From assembly GCA_028641055.1 (NCBI GenBank), contig CM054057.1:327638482-327702481 (forward strand): a stretch of 64,000 nt of DNA, in the 5' to 3' direction. This stretch comes from Alopecurus myosuroides (lineage: Eukaryota; Streptophyta; Magnoliopsida; Poales; Poaceae). Positions 53,465 to 63,100 of this stretch are shown piece after piece. How positions within the stretch are numbered: the stretch's first letter is position 1; every line of letters starts with the position of its first letter. The translations under genes and the position numbers were made by a program. The notes under the pieces were generated by a model that was not told the origin of the DNA, made no database searches, and saw only the letters and a program-made list of their open reading frames with translations.

Positions 53465-55211
53465 TTGTCTGTTTTCAATTATGCTTTTTGGGCTATTTAA
53501 ATCATATGAAATCAACCGTAGCTCGAAATTCATCAAATCTTTTTAGTATGATCTTGTTTTGATTAGATCTATCCAGGAAAAAATAACATTAACTTGTGTA
53601 GATGCTTAATTCCAGTTAGATCTTGCATGTTCTTAATCTAGCACTATTAAATCATTATAATTGCTTTAACTATTTTCCTTGCAACAAAAACACTTTCCTT
53701 GCATCATACATGTCATTAATAACCAGATAATAACAGTAGATCTATTTTTGCATCACTAAACTTTCATGCATGCATGTGTTGCATATTGTTATGTTTTGTT
53801 GCTTATGTATGTCGATTGCTACGTGTAGATTACAACGATTACAACGAGTGTGGTTGCGAGGATTGTTTGAACAGCTGCACGTGTTGCCAAGGCAAGTGAC
53901 ACACATGAACCTACTATTTTACTATATGCATTAGATTTTTATAGTAGTCATGCATGAGTAGGAGTTGAGTGTTATCGCTATGCTAGATATTATTAGAGAT
54001 TGCTTCACTAACACCCAAGTGGAGCGATCATATGTTACCCCTAGATTGTAGCATCCATATGGTAGGCAAACATCGTACTTGTAGATTGCTTAGCCATGCT
54101 ATAGATATCGTGGTTGGGATTATTATCATGTTAAAATATTACCCGCTATTTTAATTGCTTATAAAAACAACATGATAATTAATCAACCACTGGGCGGATT
54201 GCTAGCATGTCATTAGAGTACAAAGTTTGGTGGGGACCGCCGCCCAGTACCTTGAGATTATGTTTACTTTCTCTATGTAGTTGTTCTTGCGTGCAACCTT
54301 GTTTCGTATTAGTATGTGCTAGACATAAATTGTAGGTTGTGGTGACTCGAACCCAACATGTCCAGAGATGTAGAATAGTGGTAGGATGGTCCGGCTCGTG
54401 GTCGGTTTGGGTATCTACTTCTTATAGTTTATGGCTTAATCTTCTTTCCTTCCGTGGTACTAGTGGTGTATCATGGTGTTTGGGGTCGATTGGGCAACAC
54501 GGGTAAAGGGCACAAACCTCGCGAGGGTTAAAACTAAGATCTTAGCCGTGTTCTATAGGTTAGGGACAATAGAACAACTAGATGGGAAACCTGACATATC
54601 TCGTTCATCTCGTTTTATTAATTACTAATAACTTGACTATGGGTTATTGGAGAAGTGTCTGATGGTTTTTCAGTGTGCTAATCCAAAGGGTAGGAGCAAT
54701 TTGCTATCAACCAAAGTGTCCAGAATATGTGCAAAAATTACTTTATATCAAAAGATAGGACAAATGCATTTATGCAAAATAGCCTAGAAACTCCACCAGC
54801 CAAATATGCATGTAGACTAGCACTTGCCATTTATATACCACCTTAGTGTCACTTGCCATCATTGCTCAGAATGATCTGGCCTCCTTTTGGGGGCTGCATA
54901 TTCCAACGTGCAGGTTATTCGGATTCGGATTAGCTTTCGTAGGTTTTCGAGGCTTCACATCAACCTTTGTTCGCCTGTGGCTTACAAACAAGAAGATGGA
55001 GGTCTACCGCTGCCTTGCTGTGTGATTAATAATTATTTGAGCTAGCACTTCGCTATGCAGTTTGTAATAAACTACTTTCCTCTGGATATTCGATAGTATT
55101 CAATACATTTGTTTCCTTTGATTACTATCTGTGCTGTGTGTGCTGGTGAACGGTCCAGGGGCCAGTACTACACGCAACAGTATAACCTGTGATGGGCCGT
55201 ACTACTACAGA

Positions 55212-55223
55212 TGGAATCAGAGC
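55212..55223 (+). other. C1 primer-binding site
   Basis: TGGAATCAGAGC lies two bases after the LTR end. It matches the initiator-Met site TGGTATCAGAGC except for one base. Confidence 0.8.
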
Positions 55224-55367
55224 AAATGTTGACTGTAGGCTCGAAAACCTAAGTTTGGAATAGGAAGCCATAGGATGAAAATTCTACTCTACCTTCTATC
55301 TTTACATTCATTACCTTTCGTCTCATACCACTTGTCTTTGCTAACTTCCACTCTTACCTTTCTATAG

Positions 55368-56261
55368 ATGAGTACTGAAGAAGTCTATCATGTTGAGGAG
55401 AATTCGGACGTGGAGTTCGAGAACGAGCTTGCAAACCTAACCAAGCTGCTGGGGTTCTTCTTACCGAAGATTGAAGGCTACAAGATGGATATCAACGTTC
55501 CAGGAGACAAGATGTGGAACCTCAAGACCACCATTGTGGTGGGTATTGTGGACGGTGAAGCCCAAGTTCTCATCTACAAGGACATCTACTCCAGCTGGGA
55601 AGAAGGACTCGTCGCATCCATGAAGTATGCACTGGCGCGGCTAAACTATGACTACCGTGACCGGATATCTGAAGACTCTATCTATAGAGATTTTGGGAAG
55701 AGGAATGAAGATGGAAAAGTCATGGTGAGCTACGATCCAGACAAGACCAGGATGCTGAAGCACGTGGAAGACTTGGAGTCTTATAGTGCTGGAATGGAGG
55801 AACGTGCTCGTAAGAACTTGATGGATAGTGAGGAGGCAAGGGCCACCGCCCATCACCAAGCACAGGAGATCACCACTCTCAACGCCCAGCTGAATGCTCT
55901 CAGTGCTCAGATGGACGCACTCAAGGCCCAGATAGAGAACTTCAAGGCTAGTGACACTAGACTCACTATGGAGCTAGTGGAGAAGGATCACATACTCGCA
56001 AGGAATGGGATTAGTGTGGACTTACCTGAGGAGCTCCTTCAACCACCTTCACTACCGCTACCACCTAGTCGCATGGATGGTGAGGAGAGCTGTGATGAGG
56101 AGATCAAAGTGGAAGGCCCCGAAGAAGAGGAAGAAGATCCAAAGGAGGTGGAAGATGAGAAGGATAAAGAAGACACAGATGACGAGGACTATGATGTTAA
56201 TGAGGATCGCAAGAGGAAGAAGGGAGTGAAGTCTCCAAGTGGCAAGCGCTCCCGGAAGTAG
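55368..56261 (+). CDS. C1 extra ORF before gag: 297-residue acidic coiled-coil protein
   Basis: The frame is intact, opens 145 bases after the primer-binding site and ends about 280 bases before gag. Residues 1-125 look globular (ELANLTKLLGFFLPKIEGYK, SSWEEGLVASMKYALARLNY, YRDFGKRNEDGK). Residues about 130-210 form a coiled coil (ITTLNAQLNALSAQMDALKA). A proline-rich hinge (PPSLPLPPS), a strongly acidic stretch (GPEEEEEDPKEVEDEKDKED) and a basic end (KRKKGVKSPSGKRSRK), a likely nuclear signal, follow. I recall related ORFs ahead of gag in some grass gypsy elements but know no assigned function. It is the only clearly intact long frame of C1, while gag and RT are broken. Confidence 0.75.
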   Translation: MSTEEVYHVEENSDVEFENELANLTKLLGFFLPKIEGYKMDINVPGDKMWNLKTTIVVGIVDGEAQVLIYKDIYSSWEEGLVASMKYALARLNYDYRDRISEDSIYRDFGKRNEDGKVMVSYDPDKTRMLKHVEDLESYSAGMEERARKNLMDSEEARATAHHQAQEITTLNAQLNALSAQMDALKAQIENFKASDTRLTMELVEKDHILARNGISVDLPEELLQPPSLPLPPSRMDGEESCDEEIKVEGPEEEEEDPKEVEDEKDKEDTDDEDYDVNEDRKRKKGVKSPSGKRSRK

Positions 56262-56543
56262 ATAGTTAGCCCACCATTAGTCTTCGTTAGAGAATAAATC
56301 GTGATAGGTTTGACCATACTAAAAGTTGTGGTATGGCAATAGTAGTTCGAGTATTTTCAATAAGTTTTGTAAACATTAAGTACCTTAAAATTCGCAGGTT
56401 TTTTAGGCCTATTTTCTAAAAGCTATATAAAGTGTTTGATTGGTTTTATTGATGATTGCCAAGTGTTGCTTGGTTCATATATAGTATGGGTAGCTATTCT
56501 CCTTAGTCCTATCCATCTAAACTCGTCTATGCTAATATTTAGA

Positions 56544-57560
56544 TGGCTCCCCGTCGCGACACCAGCCGCAATAACGAGGAAGAGGAGAACAACAACAACA
56601 ACAACAACATGGAGAATGCACTGACCCAGCTAGCCCAACTGATGGCCCAGTAGCCCACAACAACAATCCCCCACCACCACCACAGGTGGACATGCTCACT
56701 CGTTTCCTGAGGTTGAGGCCAGAGAAGTTCTCTAGTGCATCTGAGCCCATGCTTGCTCTTGATTGGCTGCGTTCTGTGAACAAGGACCTAGTGACTATTG
56801 GTTGCAGCGAGGAAGAGAAAGTGAGATTTGCCTCTCACTTACTGGAGGGACAAGCTGCTTCCTGGTGGGATAATTATCAGATTACCCACCCCATTGAGGA
56901 GGTCACCTGGGATATGTTTCAAGAGGGATTCCGCAATGCCCATGTCTCGTCCGGAGTGATGAGTCTCAAGAGGAGGGAATTCCGCAACCTGCGACAGTAC
57001 CATCACCTCAGTTACTGAGTACATAGATGAGTTTAGCAACTTAGCTCGCTATGCACCGGAGGATGTGGACACCGATGCTAAGAGGCGCGAGAAGTTCCTC
57101 GATGGCCTCAATGATGAGCTGGCCATTCAACTGTCAGTGGTTCATATCACTAACTTCCAGTCACTCATTGACAAGGCTATCATACTGGAGGGCAAACACA
57201 AGCAGGCTGAGAAGCGCAAGAGGAAACACATGGGAGGAAACCACAGCTCAGGCACACACCAGAGGATACGCACTCACCATGACAACGGTGGAAACTCTGG
57301 GCAGCACCGGACTGGAGGAAATGGGCACAACCATCGTGGAGGTCACCAGCACAATGGAGGGAATGGTCACAACAATAGTGGCTACAGAGGCAACAGCCAG
57401 TACCAGGGAGGCAACGGACAGAACCGCAACCACAACCACACCTTCAAGAAGGACCTTAGCCAGGTGCAATGCTACAAATGCAAGAAAACGGGACACTTCG
57501 CCGACAGGTGCATGGAGGAGAAGGCCGTAGAGGGAACCAAGGCCAACATGTCCCAGAAGG
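56544..57560 (+). pseudogene. C1 gag
   Basis: It starts MAPRRDTSRNNEEEEN with an Asn run. A frame change near 56651, where a TAG appears, precedes the gag domain (MLTRFLRLRPEKFSSASEPM, DWLRSVNKDLV, GQAASWWDNYQ). A second change near 56996 leads to [20 protein letters not shown] and [13 protein letters not shown]. After a Gly/Asn/His-rich segment comes a zinc knuckle, [14 protein letters not shown] (CX2CX4HX4C). The order is normal for chromoviruses. Two frameshifts make it non-functional. Confidence 0.85.
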
Positions 57561-58592
57561 CAACAATTAACCATGTGAACGTGGAGGAGGTGCAAGCTGA
57601 ACCACATATCGTGCTCGGTAAGTTCTGGGTTAATACTTACATTGCACTCGTACTATTTGATACTGGAGCATCGCATTCATTCATATCAAGGGCATTTGTG
57701 GATAGAAATAAGCTAGCTACTGAGATCCTTAAGAGATCTATTCGAATTAGCTCTCCAGGAGGGGAAATGTTATCAACCCAGGGGTGTCACCTACTAGCCT
57801 TATCTATAGGAGCACACACTTTCCCTACAGACCTCATAGTGTTGGATTCACAAGGTTTAGATGTGATTATTGGAATGGATTGGATGGCAAAGTATGAAGG
57901 TCAGATAGACTGTGCCAAGAGAACAATCACACTCAAGACACCTGAAGGAAGAAGAATCAGATATAGGTCCACGCACGTTCTTAATGATACCAAGCTGAAT
58001 TCTCTTAAGGGGGTTAGCCTAGAGGATGTACCTATAGTGAAAGAGTACCCCGACGTGTTTTCGGAGGAACTACCAGAAATGCCACCTGATAGGGACATCG
58101 AGTTTGTCATAGACTTGATACCGGGAACGGGACCTATAGCTAAGAGGCCATATAAGATGGATGTGGATGAACTGAAGGAACTCAAGAAACAACTTAGAGA
58201 GCAGTTGGATAAAGGATTCATTCAACGCAGTTCTTCGTCATGGGGAGCACCAGTTTTGTTTGTGGAAAAGAAGGATAAGACACAACGTCTAGTTATGGAT
58301 TATTGTTCACTGAATGAGGTGACGATAAAGAACAAGTACCCACTTCCCAACATCAATGACTTGTTTGATCAGCTGAAGGGAGCTAGTGTGTTCTCTAAGA
58401 TCGATTTGCGATCTGGATATCACCAGCTGAAGATTAGGAAAGAGGATATTCCAAAGACCGCCTTACAACAAGGTATGGTCTACATGAATACACCGTCATG
58501 TCTTTTGGATTGACCAATGCCCCGGCATACTTTATGAGCATGATGAACAATGTGTTCATAGAGTTCTTGGATAAGTTTGTAGTGGTATTCAT
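57561..58592 (+). pseudogene. C1 protease and reverse transcriptase, truncated
   Basis: This is in the same frame as the gag end. The protease has the catalytic triad ([12 protein letters not shown]) and a [11 protein letters not shown] flap-side motif. RT follows ([70 protein letters not shown]). A one-base loss near 58475 (ALQQGMVYM in place of a TTRYG-like run) shifts the frame. T3 starts at 58593, directly after the codons for VVVFI, where the catalytic DD should be. No RNase H or integrase in the window. Confidence 0.9.
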
Positions 58593-59446
58593 TGTCGTGG
58601 TGGTATCACGGCAGATGCCATAGGATGGCTAATCTGTTGGGGTCGATGGACGCTGGAGGTGCTCGGGGAGGGATCATGCAGCGAGTAGCCGCGTGTGAGG
58701 TGAGTCAAGCACTGCAAACAACAAGATCTACCCAGGTTCAGGGCCCTCGTGTGGAGGTAAAACCCCTACTCCTGCCTTTCTCTCTCTATATGTGTGTTCT
58801 ACCGAGTAGCCACAGTACAATTTGGCTTACAACCGAGTAGCCACTCTTCTCTCTACGTGATAAGAATACTGAACTGAGCGACCGTGTCTCTCGTCCCTCG
58901 CGCAGGAGGGGGCAGGGCACCTTATATACTGGTGCCCAGCCGAATACAGCCAAGGTGAAAAGTACAACCAGATGTCGACATAGTGTGCACACTGCATTCT
59001 TCCAGCTTCTCACTGACAGCTTTGGCTTCCTAGTTTGTCTTGTGTGCAAAGTCGTTGTGCAAAACCAAGTCCGTGTTCTGTTATCACTGTCACGGCCACA
59101 GGTAGACCCCCTAACCTGCACCGCCCTGCTGACACCCTGGCGCGGATAAGCACGCGCTCTGCAGATGAACAGTGAGCCAGTACGGACCCAGGATACGCGG
59201 GATCCTGTGTCAGAACGGCTCCTTCGACTTCTGGCCCGAGTAGGAACTCACTCCCTCTACTCGGACCACTTCCTCTACTCAGAAGAATGCAACTTCCCTG
59301 ATTCTTTCTCTTGACCGTCAATGTGTATGGCCGAATAGCAGTCGACCGGGTAGAGAGTACCGGGTAGCCAGCTACTCTGCCTAACGCCTCTTCTGATCTT
59401 TCCCTTAGCACTTGCCTTGACCCTACTCGGGGGTAACCCCCCGACA
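58593..59446 (-). repeat. T3 3' LTR
   Basis: The LTR is 854 bp with TG...CA ends on both strands (tgtcgtggtgg ... ccccccgaca). The TATA box is at 58922-58928 in a hairpin loop. The LTR is rich in the word gagtag. Confidence 0.85.
58915..58937 (-). promoter_or_regulatory. T3 TATA box in a hairpin loop
   Basis: GGGCACC (58915-58921) and GGTGCCC (58931-58937) form a perfect 7-bp stem around ttatatact (agtatataa on the transcribed strand). The layout is as in T1 and T2 but with a different stem sequence. Confidence 0.65.
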
Positions 59447-59460
59447 TTAGTCCCCGAAGC
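59447..59460 (-). other. T3 polypurine tract
   Basis: GCTTCGGGGACTAA on the minus strand directly precedes the 3' LTR. Confidence 0.65.
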
Positions 59461-59949
59461 TGGTAGAGTCCTGCGAACTCGTTCACTGGGCTCTTCCAGC
59501 TTAAAACAAATCTTTGTCTTTGAACTGTAAGATGCCGAGTAGCATCTCCGAGTAGCCTTCAACTCTTGCTTGAGTCTCTTCTTCTCCGAATAGCATCACT
59601 TCTCTTCTCTGATGCCGAGTAAAAATACTTTAGCGAAATCTCGAACAGAATCTCAGTGTGGCAGAGCAAATCCATCTCTCCACATCGCTACCGGGCACGT
59701 GTCACGCCCTCGTGCCCCCGACGCCTCGGTGTCTGGGACATGACAGGCCACACGCCCATCACTGCGACCAGGGCCCACCGGCCCGTTAGGTCATTTCAAC
59801 TGCATTTATCAGCCCACGATCTCGACGTGGGATCAACTGCGCCCGTTACGCACGCAATATGCGTTGTGTGCGTTTCTAACCGGTTCGCTTCCCACGCCGC
59901 ACGATCTCAATGCACAACTGATCCCACTAACTCCGCTGGTAACGGCAAC

Positions 59950-59977
59950 CCGAGGGGAGAGATAAATACCCCCTCGG
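59950..59977 (+). promoter_or_regulatory. T3 antisense promoter: TATA-like box in a hairpin loop
   Basis: CCGAGGGG (59950-59957) and CCCCTCGG (59970-59977) form a perfect 8-bp stem around agagataaatac, which holds ATAAATA. It lies about 190 bases before the ATG of the antisense gene, in an otherwise GC-rich stretch, so it is a good candidate promoter. The upstream stretch 59461-59949 has no gene I recognise. Confidence 0.6.
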
Positions 59978-60157
59978 TAACTCCTCATTCTCTTTCCTGC
60001 TCACTTTCATCTCCTGCCCCTTCGCCTTTCCGCCGCCGCAGAGCACTCCGCCGCCACGCATCCTTGCCGTGCCGCTGCTCCGCGCGCCGCCGGAAAGACA
60101 GAGAGCGCTCCCTCCCCTCAAATCTTCCACCAAACTTCCAACAATCTTCTCATCTCC

Positions 60158-63100
60158 ATGGCTCGCGGAGATGATGACGGCCGCGCCGGATGGGAGGGAT
60201 CCGAGGTCACGGCGGAGGACTGCCAATGGCTGGTCAATACCCGCCGTGTCCCTCCCGGTGTGCGATGCAGGCAGACGGACGGCGAAATCGTCCCCACACC
60301 GGAGGCGGACGAGTTCGTCGTCTTCCTCGCACACTTCAAGCGGGGATTCAGCCTCCCGGTGTCGGACTTCTTCAAGGAATTCCTCAAGCACTTCGGGCTG
60401 CAGCCGCATCACCTCCCCCCCAATGCCATGGTGATGCTCTCCTTCCACGCCGTGGTCTGCGAGGCGTTCCTGGGCGTGCGCCCAACTATTCATACCTAGG
60501 CGCGCTACTTCTTCTTCCGGAAGCAGAGCATCCCCAAGCCCGGAAGCACGGTGACCTCCCGTACGATGACGAAGACGGGAAGCGCCATGATGCTGCAGCG
60601 CAGCACCGGCAGCCACCCGCGCGTCAAGGGGATCGACACGGTACGCAAGTGGCAGCGTACCTTCCTTTACGTCAAGAATGTTCTCGTCGAAGAAGGAGCG
60701 CAAATCACCGACCGGATAGGGCTCCCGAAGTGGACGAACACTCTGCCGACCCAGCAAAATTGGGGATACAAGCCGAAGAATCATGGCGACATCCTTCAGA
60801 TCGAGAAGCGCCTCGCCGAGCTGGAGGAGTTAGGATTCAAGCGCGATGATCCCATCGCGTGCTGGATCTCACAGCGAATGCTCCCGCTTCAGCACCGCTC
60901 CCACATGATGTGCTACATGGGAGGCAGCCGGGACTACACGAGGACCACCACCTTCGAGCTCAGCACTGCCGATGTGGCCGTCTGGGCGAGATCCATTATG
61001 AAGACTGCCCTCACCGACACCTGGCAGTACGGCTTTGTGCCGTATAGCCGCACTAAGCCCATCGAACAGGTTAGCCCTCTATTCTCTGTCTCTGCACTTT
61101 GATACCGAGTAGGTGGCTTTTCAGCTTAGTATGCTTAGTCTCTGCATGCTGAGCCGAGTAGAACACCACGAGCATCTCGTTGGATTTATGTGCTTTGTGC
61201 TTGCACGCCATGTTGAGTAGAGAACCTTAGCCTAGTATGCTTTATGTTTGCATGCTACTCTGAATAGGAATTTCTGGACTTATATGCTTTGTGTTTGCAT
61301 TCCGTACCGGGTAGGACTCCTTAGCCTCGTGCTCAACTGATTTGTATCGCCTGCTTGTCTTTCCATCATATTGATCGTCAACTTGTTGAAGATGAGGAGA
61401 GCTTCTAGGCCAACTGGAGCAGTGACCGAGAAGAGGACGATGAGATCGCCTATGATACCCAGGCCACCCTCTGTGTCCCTCACGCCGAACATCCGGGTAA
61501 GCACCAAGTTGATGCGTCCATTCGGGACTGGTCCGAGGACGAAAAAGGTGACTAAGTTCGCCTCTCTAGTTGCGAGTAGCACGATCCAACTTCTCTTTCC
61601 GTTTCTCAACTCCTTTTTCTCCTCTACTCTGCAGATGACCCTGAGGTGGACGAGGAAGACGAGGATGCCCTCGACGTCGATCCTGTCTCAGTTGCTGCTC
61701 CTACTACTCGGAAGAGGACGGGTAGCGGTGCCCAAGAGCCAGTCGCCAAGAAGCCCAAGAAGACCGAGAAGAAGAAGAAGGTCGCCAGCAGAAAGCAACT
61801 CCCCACCCGTAAAGGGTAAGTAATTCTCATCTAAGTTACATTCCGCTGCTGCTTCTCGGTGCTCTCTTCCCCTTTTCTGTTTCTGATCTCCCTTTCTCTC
61901 TCAGCGATCCTCTGGATGCTGACGCTGCTGCAGCTCCCACCACCTCCAAGAGGAAGCATGTTATCGACCTCGAGCAGGTCGTTGATCTCTCCGAGGATGA
62001 AGACGAGCTAGCAGCACGGGATAGGACGCGTGCGCCCTCTCCCGTGAAGGCAGAAGAAGAAGACGCCAGCGCCGAGAACACGGGCGCTGGTGCCCAAGAC
62101 ATGGACCTGGAGCAGCAGGCCCGCGCGGACCAGAGCGCGCAGGATGCTGCTCACGATGAGACGCCTCCTTCTCCCCCAGCTGCCTCAGCTGGGGAGAATA
62201 CCGAACAAGAAGCCGAGCACCAAGACCATGCCGCCCTTGAGCGGCAAGACGAGAACATGGAGCAGCCGGAAAACGAAGCTGCGGTTCAAGACGACCCCGC
62301 GGCCCAGCCGCGGGTAGAAGAAACAGAAGACGCCAGACCTGATCCCGCTGCCGAGCGGCGGGTTGAGAAAACTGTGGTGGAGCAAAACCTGCAGGACCAA
62401 GCGCAGCCAGACGCTGCGCCGGGTAGCCGACCCCCTGTGCTGCCTACCCAGCAGGTTACTCCACCTACTGCACCGAGCCCTCCACGACCACAGAAGAAAA
62501 CCAAGACTGCACCAAGCCCTCCAGCAAAGCAGAGCACACAGAAGACCGCGCCGAGCCCTCCTTCTAAGCAAGGCACCAAGAAGACTGCATCTCAGCAGCC
62601 TCTTCTCACTTCATGCCAAGCGACTCCGTCCGCTACTCAGACGGATGTTACCGGCAAGAAAGCCGTCCAGCCTGACACCCCAACTCGCAGGAATCCACCG
62701 CGCCATGCTGCGCAGGATTCTGCTCTGATGCCGCCGCCCAAGTCAACCGTGAAGCCGGCTGCGAAGAGCGCGTAGCTTACGATTGGCGCTCCTGGTAGTT
62801 CTGCTGGCGCGGGCGAAGGATCGAGTGTTATTCAACCGCAACCCAGCTTCCTGCCATACATGCTGCAAATGGCCAAGCAGCACAACATTGAGTTGACCAA
62901 GGGCGAGCAGCGGATCGCCGTTACGAAGGGCGTCCAGGCCAAGGCTGTGGACGCCAAGTTGAAGGAGAAGAAAACCCTTGCGTTCTACTCACGCGAGGCC
63001 AACGAGACTAAGGTTCAATCCGAGGGGCTCCAGCAGATGATTGACCGAGTAGTTTTCATCGACCAGGTGTGGGAAAGCGCCGCCCATGGCAACAAGACGT

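Larger units (their letters stand above)
52133..55209 (+). repeat. C1 5' LTR
   Basis: The LTR is 3,077 bp from TGTAACATCAC to GTACTACTACA. It is AT-rich at first, then has a GC-rich promoter and leader (52440-52960), then is AT-rich. TATAAATA at 52697-52704 is the likely TATA box. ORFs in the GC-rich part (52383-53033) have no domain and are leader sequence. The exact left end is inferred. Confidence 0.75.
52133..58592 (+). mobile_element. C1: Tekay-like chromovirus inside CACTA-B, cut by T3
   Basis: The order is a 5' LTR of about 3.1 kb, a Met-type primer-binding site, an extra ORF, gag with zinc knuckle, protease and RT up to the codons just before the catalytic DD, where T3 begins. RT and protease sequences belong to the Del/Tekay chromovirus branch. 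The left boundary (tgtaacatcacaaatc at 52133) is set where transposase homology stops. Gag and RT have frameshifts. Integrase, chromodomain and 3' LTR are outside the window. Confidence 0.85.

Noticed and set aside
59927..60784. 285-codon minus-strand ORF
   Set aside because: Shadow of exon 1 of the T3 antisense gene, which has the recognisable domain on the other strand.
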